This document shows, in pieces, positions 1 to 8,614 of a DNA stretch of 64,000 bases. A program made the translations under genes and the position numbers. Source of the stretch: a virus; the IMG/VR virus record IMGVR_UViG_3300047319_001872, positions 62,001 to 126,000 of that record. The stretch is one strand, 5' to 3'. The notes under the pieces were generated by a model. That model was not told the DNA's origin. It did not search any database and saw only the letters and a program-made list of their open reading frames with translations. Every line of letters begins with the position of its first letter. The first letter of the stretch is position 1.

Positions 1-1656
1 AAAGCGGTGGAAGAACACGGCAAGCTGAAGGAAAAGCAGGACTTGCTCAAGAAGACGGGGGCGCAAGGTGTCGATGCGCTGCTGCGTCGTCTGCACCTCG
101 CTCAGGAAACCCGCAACAAGGTCCTCTCAGGCCGCGTGCTGGGCTTGGAAGGCTTCAGTGCTACCCAGGCAGCGGGAGCACTCGAATCGGTCTACGGGGT
201 GCTCTTTGCGTGCTTCTCGGAGATCCCTTCGAATGAGGATCGGCGCTTCAGTCAGACCAAGAATAACGAGAACCGTCAAAAGGTGCTCGAGCGACGTGAC
301 CTGATCCTGCAAAAGGAAAAGGAGATTGCGCACTTCGCTGGTAAGAAGCAGCACATGGAGTCGCATAAGCAAGCCGGGAACATCGAGTGTCCGAAGTGTC
401 ATCACCTGTGGGTGATGGGCTATGATGCCGAAGTGATCCAGAAGTACGAGGCGGCGATTGAATCACGTGGCGAAGAGATCACCAAGCTGAAGGCCGAGAT
501 CAAGGCACTCGAAGAGGAGATGGAGGCGTTTCAGACCTACCTCAATCTCTACATGGACTTTAACCGCTGCGTGAAGAACTGGCCTGCACTGCAACCGTTC
601 TGGGATCACCTCTTACATCACGAGATGGTCATCAAGACGCCCCGCGTGGCCCTCATGCAACTCGATCTGCTTAAACAGGATCTGGTGCAAGAGCTCGCCG
701 CTGAGCGACAGGAACGGGAAATCGCTGACATCAAGGAACTCATCAAACAGGCTGAACAGCTCGGTGATGCGAACCTGAATGAGGTGACGGAGTCGTTGGT
801 CAAGGTAACGGGTACGGTCGAAGAGCTGACGGGTAAGCTGAACCGACTCAATAAGCACTTGCAGCAAACGATGGCCTACCGTCGCCAGATGTCGGACGTG
901 CAGGCCACTGGTCAGCGTTTGGAGCAGATGATCGGCCAAGCCGAAGAGGCCACCAAAGAACTGGTGGAGATGCTGCGGCGCGAAGCGATCCAAAATGCGA
1001 TCAATGCTTTGCAACTGTCGCTCGCCCACAAGAACTCGGCCTTGCAGGAGATGAAGCTCCAGAAGGGCATTATCGCTGAGCTGGAAAAGACGATTGCGCA
1101 GTATGCCTTGCGTGACGAAACCTTGAAGCTGATGGTCAAGGAGATGTCGCCCACGGATGGCTTGATTGCAGAAGGGCTGCTCGGCTTCATTCGGCGCTTT
1201 GTGCGCGAGATGAACCATCTCATCAAGAAGATTTGGGCCTATCCGCTGGAGATCCAGCCTTGTGGGGTGGCCACGGATCGTGGCGCAGAGCTCGACTATA
1301 AGTTCCCGCTGATGGTGCAGGACCGGGCGAACATTCGCGACGACGTCAAGAATGGCAGTAGCGGCATGCAGGAAGTCGTCGACCTCGCCTTTAAGGTGGT
1401 CGCCATGAAGTACCTGGGCTTGGGCGAAGCACCGCTCCTACTCGATGAGTTTGGCGCGAGCTTTGACCTGGAGCATCGCACCGCCGCATCGAGCTGTATT
1501 AAGAACCTGATGGATACACAGCACTTCTCGCAACTGTACATGATCTCGCACTACGAAAGTGGTTACGGATCGTTTACCAATGCGCAGACCTGTGTCTTGG
1601 ATGCCCGCAACATCACGGTACCGAGCGTGTACAATCAGCACGTCACTATGCAGTAA
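1..1656 (+). CDS. SbcC/Rad50/T4 gp46-like recombination nuclease ATPase subunit (5' end outside window)
   Basis: The reading frame is open from the first base, so this is the C-terminal part of a larger protein. It would form the ATPase and coiled-coil half of a Mre11-Rad50 type complex that processes DNA ends in recombination-dependent replication. About 120 residues in is a zinc-hook motif, CPKC, flanked by long charged coiled coils rich in Glu, Lys and Gln. Near the C-terminus are an ABC signature-like SSGMQE, a Walker B stretch LLLDEFGASFD containing the D-loop, and the H-loop histidine in MISHYES. These appear in the order expected for the family. The Walker A half must lie upstream of the window. 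The next gene starts 24 bases downstream behind a GAGGAAAG ribosome site. Family assignment is firm; the partner nuclease is not in the window. Confidence 0.88.
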   Translation, partial: KAVEEHGKLKEKQDLLKKTGAQGVDALLRRLHLAQETRNKVLSGRVLGLEGFSATQAAGALESVYGVLFACFSEIPSNEDRRFSQTKNNENRQKVLERRDLILQKEKEIAHFAGKKQHMESHKQAGNIECPKCHHLWVMGYDAEVIQKYEAAIESRGEEITKLKAEIKALEEEMEAFQTYLNLYMDFNRCVKNWPALQPFWDHLLHHEMVIKTPRVALMQLDLLKQDLVQELAAERQEREIADIKELIKQAEQLGDANLNEVTESLVKVTGTVEELTGKLNRLNKHLQQTMAYRRQMSDVQATGQRLEQMIGQAEEATKELVEMLRREAIQNAINALQLSLAHKNSALQEMKLQKGIIAELEKTIAQYALRDETLKLMVKEMSPTDGLIAEGLLGFIRRFVREMNHLIKKIWAYPLEIQPCGVATDRGAELDYKFPLMVQDRANIRDDVKNGSSGMQEVVDLAFKVVAMKYLGLGEAPLLLDEFGASFDLEHRTAASSCIKNLMDTQHFSQLYMISHYESGYGSFTNAQTCVLDARNITVPSVYNQHVTMQ

Positions 1657-1679
1657 CTTAATGAGGAAAGAGAAGAAAC

Positions 1680-2666
1680 ATGAGCCAACAAGAGATCATC
1701 ATCCATCCCGAACAAGACGAGCTGTCGATGTCGCCGACCGAGCTACTGGAAAAGCGCCTGAACCGCGTGAACCTGGCGCTCTCGCAATTGCAGCAACTGC
1801 ACATGAACACCATCACCGACATGCAGAAGGACGTGGTGTTCTCGCTGCACGTGATCGAGGCCCTCAAGGGCTTCCTGCCCGGTGCTGTGGTGGACGACGC
1901 TGTCGCTGCGGCCACGGCCGCCACTGCTTCGGTGGGCGCATACCGGCAGCAGCCTGCAGCGGCCCACGCGAGTGCTCCGACACACGGTCCGACGCCCGTC
2001 AAACTGCCGATCACACCCGCCAGTACACAGGCTAATCCGATCCTGCCACCGGTGCGCCATCCAGGTCACGGCAACATCAACGCGGCAGCGGAAGCGGCCA
2101 AGTCTGCCGTCGAAGCACTGGGCGAGAACATTCGCACGCACTTGCAACACCCGGCACCGGAAACCCCGGTGCGTCAACCGCGTTCGCTGCAAACCCTGCA
2201 TCGTCCGACGCCCAAGCAAAAGCACGTGGGTGATCCGGGCAGCGAACCGGCAGGTTCGGCCGACTACCTCGGTCACTTCGTCGGCTCGGGTTCGGTGTTT
2301 GCCAAGTACTTCTCGCCGGAAGTCTACGTCCTCGGTCGGGGCTTCGTGAAACCGGGCTACGGTGGCTTCGGGGAATACGAAGAAGACGTGCTGCGCATCG
2401 CGCCTCAGCAGCTGCGCGAGTACGACTACCCGAGCGGCTTTTACACCGACGAAGCGACCAAGCTCTTGCAGTTCTATCTCGGCAACGCCAAGATGCAAGT
2501 GACGGTGAGCAACTTGCCGAATACGGAGATCGACGTGTGGGTGTCGTTCGCCCCGTTCAACGATCGTCAGCACATCCGCTCGCTGAACCCGCAAGCGATG
2601 CAGCTGGTGTTTGGCACCGTGAGCGCGATCTTCAATGCCGGTGAGCGTCTGGCGAGCCAGCAGTAA
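1680..2666 (+). CDS. Hypothetical protein with Pro/Ala-rich linker
   Basis: 328 residues, probably co-transcribed with the recombination ATPase. The first 75 residues look helical (LLEKRLNRVNLALSQLQQL). A low-complexity Ala, Pro, His and Thr linker runs from about 75 to 190, and a compact C-terminal domain from about 195 to 328 includes aromatic stretches such as VLGRGFVKPGYGGFGEY and a final helix. I recognise no family. The layout of a coiled start, flexible linker and globular end would suit an adaptor or a virion-associated protein, but there is no direct sign of either. It ends at a hairpin terminator shared with the convergent gene. Confidence 0.75.
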   Translation: MSQQEIIIHPEQDELSMSPTELLEKRLNRVNLALSQLQQLHMNTITDMQKDVVFSLHVIEALKGFLPGAVVDDAVAAATAATASVGAYRQQPAAAHASAPTHGPTPVKLPITPASTQANPILPPVRHPGHGNINAAAEAAKSAVEALGENIRTHLQHPAPETPVRQPRSLQTLHRPTPKQKHVGDPGSEPAGSADYLGHFVGSGSVFAKYFSPEVYVLGRGFVKPGYGGFGEYEEDVLRIAPQQLREYDYPSGFYTDEATKLLQFYLGNAKMQVTVSNLPNTEIDVWVSFAPFNDRQHIRSLNPQAMQLVFGTVSAIFNAGERLASQQ

Positions 2667-2686
2667 GCCCGTGTTGTACCCTCGGT

Positions 2687-2740
2687 CATAAACCCCCGTG
2701 CCTATCCTCTTCGCAGGGGACGGGCCGGGGGTTTATGCCG
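2687..2740. terminator. Two-way terminator hairpin with CATAA/TTATG base
   Basis: A 12-bp perfect stem, CATAAACCCCCG at 2687-2698 against CGGGGGTTTATG at 2726-2737, is followed by CCG. It lies between convergent genes and can serve both strands. It belongs to the CATAA...TTATGCCG hairpin family seen throughout the window. Confidence 0.85.
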
Positions 2741-4018
2741 TTATGACGTCGGCGCGCTCGTGCCGCTATCGAAGTCAGTACCGATCTTCAGGAAGAAGGC
2801 CCGCGACGGAATCGAGACTTCCTGGCTGGTACGGGCGCTATTCACGCAGTCCGCATTGCGCCAGTCGACCGTGTTGTAGGTACGCTGATTCCAACGGTTA
2901 TCGTACACCGTCAGCGCCCAGCGACCATCTTCTTGCACCGACCAGTAATCCGCCACCTTGCCATGACCGTTGAGCAGCGGATACTTCGGCTCCTGGTTAC
3001 TCACCAGGATGTTGGTGAGTTTACCCGTGTAGACCTTCTCCGTCTCGATGAAGACTTCCGGGTTATCCAGAATCACAAAGAACGACTGGCTCATCGTTGC
3101 ATACGCCACCAGGTTCTCGTCGGATAAGAAATCTGCCACATTGATCTTGGACGGATCATGCGCATCACGATCAAAGGGTAGTCCCGAGAAGTCGAGGTAT
3201 GGCATCGACTCGTGGTAACGCTCGAGAATCGGCAGGTTGTTAAAGTTAATGGCCACTGCCGTCGCACTGACCCGGAAGAAAGTCTGCGGATCAAGAATGT
3301 GCAAGTAACCCCCCAGCACCAACATTACGGTTTTATTCGTAATGTCCACGCCCAGATTCACGTACATCTGGTTGCGATAGGCTTGGTTGCTATTTTGCTT
3401 GTAGATCATCGACGGCGCAATGGCCACGTACTGCAAGCTGCCGAGCTTCTGGAAGTTCAGAAGACCGAACTGATTCTGCTTGGAGAGGTTACGGCTCACC
3501 ATCCCGTTCATCACCCAAGCAGCAGTGGGGATCGCATCGATATTGTGGAAGTAACCATTGATCGTCACCATGCAGCTCTTGTAAAAGAGCTCGAAGTCGA
3601 TCGAGTTCCCCGCAGCATCGGTTTTGGTGAGATACAGCCAGGTCTTCTCCGACATCGGCAACTGGGCGTCGGGCGCAGCGAGCTTATTGACGGGCTGCAC
3701 TTTGTAGCCTGCGCGAAAACCATCTTTGTACTCGGCGTACTGGGGCTTAAGTGTCGGGATCGTGGTGGACGTCGGCAAGGCCGTGTCACCATTTTGGGCG
3801 AGAAACTGGTTAAAGGTCATCGACAAGCCACCATCGGCAGCTTGGATTTGCGAGAGGTCCAAACTGACCTGGCCGCTCACGAACGGATTGGTCAGGACTG
3901 CGTACACCTTCAGGTAGGTGGAATAGATCTGGCTCAAGGGCATGGCGCCAATGTCCACACTCTCCCATCGACCTGCACTCGCAAACGATTTACCGATAGC
4001 TGAGACTAACGTATACAT
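2741..4018 (-). CDS. Probable virion structural protein
   Basis: 425 residues with no signal peptide or membrane segment. The composition is typical of tail or baseplate proteins: many Asn, Tyr, Gln and Ser residues and alternating beta-like stretches (for example MYVNLGVDITNKTVMLVLGGY), with few charged helices. No catalytic motif is visible. It sits alone on the minus strand facing the tail-fibre cassette, which starts 111 bases away on the other strand, so a role in the tail or baseplate is likely. This is inferred from composition and position, not from a recognised family. Confidence 0.7.
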   Translation of the reverse strand: MYTLVSAIGKSFASAGRWESVDIGAMPLSQIYSTYLKVYAVLTNPFVSGQVSLDLSQIQAADGGLSMTFNQFLAQNGDTALPTSTTIPTLKPQYAEYKDGFRAGYKVQPVNKLAAPDAQLPMSEKTWLYLTKTDAAGNSIDFELFYKSCMVTINGYFHNIDAIPTAAWVMNGMVSRNLSKQNQFGLLNFQKLGSLQYVAIAPSMIYKQNSNQAYRNQMYVNLGVDITNKTVMLVLGGYLHILDPQTFFRVSATAVAINFNNLPILERYHESMPYLDFSGLPFDRDAHDPSKINVADFLSDENLVAYATMSQSFFVILDNPEVFIETEKVYTGKLTNILVSNQEPKYPLLNGHGKVADYWSVQEDGRWALTVYDNRWNQRTYNTVDWRNADCVNSARTSQEVSIPSRAFFLKIGTDFDSGTSAPTS

Positions 4019-4129
4019 GCCGTGGCTCCGGGGAAAAATCTTTTGAATACTATGATTGTAGCTTTGTTGTAGTCTTGGAAGATAGACTAAAACCTATAGA
4101 ATATCGCCTTCACCCGCTGGGAGAAAAGA
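4019..4129. promoter_or_regulatory. Divergent intergenic region, putative promoters
   Basis: 111 bases of AT-rich sequence separate the minus-strand virion gene from the plus-strand fibre gene. It must hold start signals for both directions. AT-rich stretches around 4050-4105 (ACTATGATTG, CCTATAGAATATC) are candidates, but no clear sigma70 pair is present. The fibre gene has a GAGAAAAGA ribosome-binding stretch before its ATG. Confidence 0.4.
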
Positions 4130-5959
4130 ATGGCATTGAATTTGAATGACCTCGCTTACCCGTTTGATCCCACGGGCTCGCTTGCGTCGAACAAGATCAC
4201 CAACGAGCAGCAAATCCTGACGGCGGTGAATTGGACCGATTACCAGATCATCGTGCCGCGCTATGCGCCGTTCTTTGACGCAAGTGTGAGCCTGACCATC
4301 ACGGATGCACAAGGCAACGTCACTACGCTGCAGCGTGGTAAAGACTGGTATCCGTGTTTTGAATTTATCTCCGCCTCGCGCGCCTGCGCTGCGCCCATCT
4401 GGGGCGGCATTCAGTTTGTCAATCCGCTCTTGGCTGGGGTGGTGAAGGTCACCTATCAGACGCTCGGCGGCATGTGGACCCTCGATGAGCCAGGTGTCTC
4501 AGCCCTGCTCGCTGATCGTACCGCCAATCCACGTATCACGGCGTGGGAACAAGTCGTGGACCAGCCGGTGATGTTCCCGGTGATCGATCACGAGTGGGAC
4601 CTCGTGGACATGGTCGGCGCAACGGACCTGGTCGACGCACTCGGTACCATCGAAACCGCGCTGCGTCAAACGGGCTCTACGGGTCTTGCGGCTCACTTGG
4701 CCGACTTTACGAACCCGCACCGGGTGACAGCCACGCAAGTTGGTCTGGGCAACGTGCAGAATTACGGCATCGCCCAAGCCGCTGACCTGGCAGCAGGCAC
4801 GAGCAATAGCGTCTACATTACGCCGGGTGGCGTGACGACGATGATGAATGCGGGTCCGAACGCTGCGATTGCGGCGCACGCGGCCCGGACCGATAACCCG
4901 CATGCGACCACGGCGCATGAAGTGGGGGCGTACACGCAAGCGGAAGTCGACCAGTTGCTGGCGGGCTATACGCCTTCCGGGGGTTCAGCCTCTGACACGC
5001 TGCTCTTTGATGGCATGGATGCAACGACCTATCGGGACTGGGCACTCTCCACCGGCGTGGCTTCGAACTCGTCGAAGTTTGGCGGTCAAACCCCGGCTGA
5101 CTTCACGGCAGCTGTACTCGGTGGGACGGCCGCGAACGCCAACCAGCTCGCAGGCCATACCTACGCCCAGGTGCTCTCGGATGCCTTGGCCGGTAAAGCA
5201 GCCGACACGTTCGAATTTAACGGCATGGACCCCGCCACGTTTGCGGCGTGGGTGCTCAACAATGGTGCCGCTTCGAACGCCCTGAAGGTCAATGGCATGA
5301 CCCCGGCTGACTTTGCCACCTGGGTCCTGAATAACAACGGTCCGGCAGCAGACTCCGGCAAGCTGGGTGGCTACACGCTCGCCCAGGTGCTGGCCCAAGC
5401 CGGTTCGGGAGCAGGCACGGCTTTTGCCCCGCAGGTGCTCTTCAATCCGACCAGCAGCGAAGCGAGTTCGGCCTACTGGAGTGAGCTGGGTCAGATCCCG
5501 CTGCCTTCGGCCACTGATCCACAACTCACGGGCTACAACGATATTCGTTGGTTGCTCTCCGGCGGCGATTCGAATGGTCAGTTGGTGTCGGGCGCTTACC
5601 TGATCTGCTTTAACATCCGCGGACCGTCGGGTAGTCAGGTGACGATGAGCGTCACCAACATGGTGACGAGCGATCCGGGTGCGCAGTTTGGCTACACGAT
5701 CGAGAACGTCACGGTGGGTGGCACGCCCGTGCCGACCATTCGCGTCTGGATGAAGACGGGTCCGAACCTGAACGCCTACACGGTGACGCAGCTCTCCGAT
5801 GATTCGTCCAAGCTCGTAACGGATAGCCGGGTGTCGGTGGAGCCCGCCAGCATCGTCTACGCGACGACGGATCGGTTTGCCCTGGAGTCAGAAGTCGTTA
5901 GCATGGTGGACACGCTGACCACCCTGTTCAACCAGCTGGCCGCTTCGATTAGCAGCTGA
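4130..5959 (+). CDS. Tail fibre protein with tandem repeats
   Basis: 609 residues. Residues 1-190 are shared with the next fibre gene (common features: YPFDPTG/YPLDPTG, PRYAPFF/PFYGAFF, SLTITD/LVITD, TYQTLGG/QYQTLGG) and probably form the virion attachment domain. A tail-fibre type repeat follows, AHLADFTNPHRVTATQVGL, with a second copy near 250 (AHAARTDNPHATTAHEVGA). From about 285 to 430 come tandem units of roughly 36-40 residues built on F-x-G-M-D/T...W.L..G.ASN..K..G.TPADF, alternating with L.G.T.AQVL. The C-terminal 170 residues form a separate domain, likely the receptor-contacting tip or a collar. Assignment as fibre is confident; the target is unknown. Confidence 0.85.
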   Translation: MALNLNDLAYPFDPTGSLASNKITNEQQILTAVNWTDYQIIVPRYAPFFDASVSLTITDAQGNVTTLQRGKDWYPCFEFISASRACAAPIWGGIQFVNPLLAGVVKVTYQTLGGMWTLDEPGVSALLADRTANPRITAWEQVVDQPVMFPVIDHEWDLVDMVGATDLVDALGTIETALRQTGSTGLAAHLADFTNPHRVTATQVGLGNVQNYGIAQAADLAAGTSNSVYITPGGVTTMMNAGPNAAIAAHAARTDNPHATTAHEVGAYTQAEVDQLLAGYTPSGGSASDTLLFDGMDATTYRDWALSTGVASNSSKFGGQTPADFTAAVLGGTAANANQLAGHTYAQVLSDALAGKAADTFEFNGMDPATFAAWVLNNGAASNALKVNGMTPADFATWVLNNNGPAADSGKLGGYTLAQVLAQAGSGAGTAFAPQVLFNPTSSEASSAYWSELGQIPLPSATDPQLTGYNDIRWLLSGGDSNGQLVSGAYLICFNIRGPSGSQVTMSVTNMVTSDPGAQFGYTIENVTVGGTPVPTIRVWMKTGPNLNAYTVTQLSDDSSKLVTDSRVSVEPASIVYATTDRFALESEVVSMVDTLTTLFNQLAASISS

Positions 5960-5978
5960 TAAATAGCACGATGCAGCA

Positions 5979-6011
5979 CACCTCTGGCTGGGGTCCTCCT
6001 GGCCAGAGGTG
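5979..6011 (+). terminator. Hairpin between the two fibre genes
   Basis: CACCTCTGGC at 5979-5988 pairs with GCCAGAGGTG at 6002-6011. The CATAA/TTATG frame found at most other hairpins of this phage is missing and there is no T-run, so it may be an attenuator or RNA-processing site that adjusts the ratio of the two fibres. Confidence 0.55.
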
Positions 6012-6049
6012 ATTGTGTCGTTCGGACAAGATTAGGAGTTAGTAAACAA

Positions 6050-7525
6050 ATGACGCCGCTTCTCATTCGGTATCCGCTGGACCCGACGGGCGTAAGCCCT
6101 AACAATCTGGTCACTGGTGAAATTCAAAACCTGACCGCTAACCGTAATGTGCGCGCGATCGCGCCGTTCTACGGGGCTTTCTTCACCGAGTCGCTGGTCA
6201 TCACGGACATGGCGACCAACCAGCCGCTCACCACCAGCCAGTACTATGCGGCAGAAATGTACGAGCTGCCGACTGCGCGTTACGGCAAGGAGATCTGTGC
6301 GGTTATCCTGATCACCGACCCGACGGTCAGCAATCAGGTGTCGCTGCAGTATCAGACGCTCGGTGGCCCGTACGGGACTTCGGCGCAAGCGATTATCCAA
6401 CAGATCGAAAACCTGCAACTCGATACCCGTCCGGTAGCCTGGGGTGACATTCTCGGTCGACCGAGCGCGTTCCCGCCTGCGTTCCACTTGCACGACATTG
6501 GTGACGTGTATGGCTTCGAGTATCTGGTGCATGCGATTGACCGCCTGCGTGATGCGATCGAAGTGGGGGATAGCGCTCAGTACGATCAGATTTACGCGTA
6601 CATCGATCACGTGCAGCAAGTGTTGCAAGCGGAAATCGATTCAGGCAACTCCGCCTTCAATGCGCACTTGACGGACTTCAACAATCCGCACAAGGTCAGT
6701 GCTGCGCAGCTGAACGTCTACACGAAACCGCAGGCCGACGCGATCACCACACCGATCAATACGGCAGTGACCAACCACATCGCTAACCGGAGCAATCCGC
6801 ACGGCGTGACGGTCGGTCAGCTGAACACCTACGATGGTCCGACCATCGACGCGAAGATCGCCAATGCGACCAACGCGGTGAAGATTGGCTTCACACCCGT
6901 GCAGCAAGGCGGTGGGGCCAATCAAGGGTCCAACAAGATCTATTTGGGCTGGGATGGTTCGCGGCTGCGCTTGCAAGTGGATTCGAGCGACCTCGGCGGT
7001 ATGGTGTCGTACAACGAACTGCAATCGAACGTCAGCAATCTGCAGAACCAGATCAACGCGCGCGTCGTGATCGGTAACACGATTGCTTACACCGGGATTA
7101 ACCAGTCGGTGAATTTCTGGGACATCACGGCCAACGGCACGCTGTATTCGGCACATGACATCTGGGCCTTCTGGTCGGATGAACGCCTCAAAGAGAACAT
7201 TCGTCAGATTGAACTGCCACTGGAAAAGATCCGCAAGATCATGGGTATTCTCTATACCCACAACCAGTTGGCGCAGGACCTGACGGGCTGCGACAAGGAG
7301 ACCGAGCACATGGGTCTGCTGGCGCAGCAGATCTTTGAAGTGGCTCCCCAGCTGGTTGGGCCAGCGCCGTTTGACATCGATCCGGTAACGGGTGGGTCAA
7401 TTTCAGGCCAGCACTACATCACGATCAAGTACGACAAGCTCGTGGCGCTGCTCGTGGAAGGCATCAAAGCCCTGGATGTTCAGGTGCTCGATCATGAAGA
7501 GCGTTTGCAAGCACTGGGGGTGTAA
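6050..7525 (+). CDS. Tail fibre/spike with C-terminal S74 intramolecular chaperone
   Basis: 491 residues. The N-terminal domain is paralogous to that of the preceding fibre, and three NPH-containing fibre repeats follow (HLTDFNNPHKVSAAQLNV, HIANRSNPHGVTVGQLNT). From about residue 375 the sequence is that of a peptidase S74/endosialidase chaperone domain: SDERLKENIRQIE carries the conserved Ser-Asp at the self-cleavage site, followed by the helical GLLAQQIFEVAPQLV and YDKLVALLVEGIKALD segments. In this family the domain trimerises the fibre and then cuts itself off. The start follows TTAGGAG with good spacing. The cleaved mature fibre would be about 375 residues. Confidence 0.9.
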   Translation: MTPLLIRYPLDPTGVSPNNLVTGEIQNLTANRNVRAIAPFYGAFFTESLVITDMATNQPLTTSQYYAAEMYELPTARYGKEICAVILITDPTVSNQVSLQYQTLGGPYGTSAQAIIQQIENLQLDTRPVAWGDILGRPSAFPPAFHLHDIGDVYGFEYLVHAIDRLRDAIEVGDSAQYDQIYAYIDHVQQVLQAEIDSGNSAFNAHLTDFNNPHKVSAAQLNVYTKPQADAITTPINTAVTNHIANRSNPHGVTVGQLNTYDGPTIDAKIANATNAVKIGFTPVQQGGGANQGSNKIYLGWDGSRLRLQVDSSDLGGMVSYNELQSNVSNLQNQINARVVIGNTIAYTGINQSVNFWDITANGTLYSAHDIWAFWSDERLKENIRQIELPLEKIRKIMGILYTHNQLAQDLTGCDKETEHMGLLAQQIFEVAPQLVGPAPFDIDPVTGGSISGQHYITIKYDKLVALLVEGIKALDVQVLDHEERLQALGV

Positions 7526-7528
7526 ACC

Positions 7529-8038
7529 ATGACGATGCAATCTTCTGGCGCGATCAGTATCGGGCAGGCGATGGCAGAGTGTGGGATTGGCCAGCAGCAG
7601 TACGACGCTGCTGGCGTACCGATCTCGATGCTGGCAGGGGTGGGCTCAGGTTCCCAGTACGCCTGGTCGTATTGGTACGGAAAGTCGAATCTGACCACCT
7701 ACAACAATGCGCTCTTCGCCCAGTATGCGATGTATATTGACCGCAACGGTTATCTGTCGCTTAACTTCCGTACTGGGGCCTATAACGGGTATGGCTTTAA
7801 CGGGGATCACGGTCCACACCTGTCCTTCTGTAATTTGCAGATGGCCCCGATCGATAAGATCGCGCAGTACCGCACGGTGTCCTGTACACCGCAAAAGTAC
7901 GCCGGTCGTTCGAACGTGTCGTTGCAACAAGCACCCAACGCAGGCAACGACTGGACGGCGATCTTCTACAACGATGATAACCCGTGGGGCGGGGCGTCAG
8001 ATGTCGGGGTGAATGTGCTGATCACCGCGATTCCTTAA
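7529..8038 (+). CDS. Putative tail-tip/fibre-associated structural protein
   Basis: 169 residues directly after the chaperone-bearing fibre. The N-terminus SSGAISIGQAMAECGIG followed by VPISMLAGVG and a YWYGKSN stretch resembles the short N-terminal module found in many phage tail-tip and hinge proteins. The remainder is rich in Gly, Tyr, Asn and aromatic residues, as in receptor-contacting tips. It has no membrane segment. The 3-base gap to the upstream stop indicates translational coupling. Function as an additional tail adhesin or tip cap is inferred from position and composition. Confidence 0.65.
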   Translation: MTMQSSGAISIGQAMAECGIGQQQYDAAGVPISMLAGVGSGSQYAWSYWYGKSNLTTYNNALFAQYAMYIDRNGYLSLNFRTGAYNGYGFNGDHGPHLSFCNLQMAPIDKIAQYRTVSCTPQKYAGRSNVSLQQAPNAGNDWTAIFYNDDNPWGGASDVGVNVLITAIP

Positions 8039-8048
8039 AGGACTCACG

Positions 8049-8498
8049 ATGAAGCTTAATCTGAACCAACCCGCTGCGCAGATTCTGCTGGATCTCATCT
8101 GGCGCAGTAACGGCATCTGGTTGCAACAGGACTACATGGAGTTCGACACGCCGGTCGCAATCGGTAATGCGGCTTCATGTGGTCCGGATACCTTGATTAC
8201 GGTCACCGCTGATCAGATCGAGGATAATCGCTTCGAAGGCAGTCAGCAGATTCTCTATCGACGCCTGCCCTTGAATGAGGTGTTGACGCCCGTGGTGTCG
8301 TTAACGGTCGGTGCCTTGCCGTTTAACATCGTTGATCTGCTCCCGGCAATTAACCAGGCCTATCAGCTGCAACTCACCGCGGCCGATGTCGTGAATACCC
8401 AATACCCGGATCTCACCCAACCCGTGGTGTTGGCGGCAGCGCCTGAATCGCTCTGTTATAGCGGCCAAGTGCAACTGACCGTCGTGACGGTACCTTAA
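8049..8498 (+). CDS. Hypothetical protein, last gene of the fibre operon
   Basis: 149 residues, starting 10 bases after the previous stop behind AAAGGACTCACG. Mixed alpha/beta composition, no signal peptide, no known motif. The last gene of a fibre operon is often a fibre assembly chaperone or an additional baseplate subunit. Nothing in the sequence decides between these. The operon ends at a strong two-way hairpin 17 bases downstream. Confidence 0.65.
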   Translation: MKLNLNQPAAQILLDLIWRSNGIWLQQDYMEFDTPVAIGNAASCGPDTLITVTADQIEDNRFEGSQQILYRRLPLNEVLTPVVSLTVGALPFNIVDLLPAINQAYQLQLTAADVVNTQYPDLTQPVVLAAAPESLCYSGQVQLTVVTVP

Positions 8499-8515
8499 AA
8501 GCCTTCAATTGACGT

Positions 8516-8571
8516 CATACAGGCCTTTCCCGCCCCTCGCAACCATGAGGGTAGGGAAAGGCCTTATGCCG
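8516..8571. terminator. Two-way terminator hairpin (CATA...TTATGCCG)
   Basis: AGGCCTTTCCC at 8521-8531 pairs with GGGAAAGGCCT at 8554-8564, framed by CATA on the left and TTATGCCG on the right. It lies between the convergent fibre operon and the CYTH-like gene. Confidence 0.85.
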
Positions 8572-8614
8572 CTATGACAACGCCTCTGAGAGGCTCTCAG
8601 TGCGTTTACCGCGT

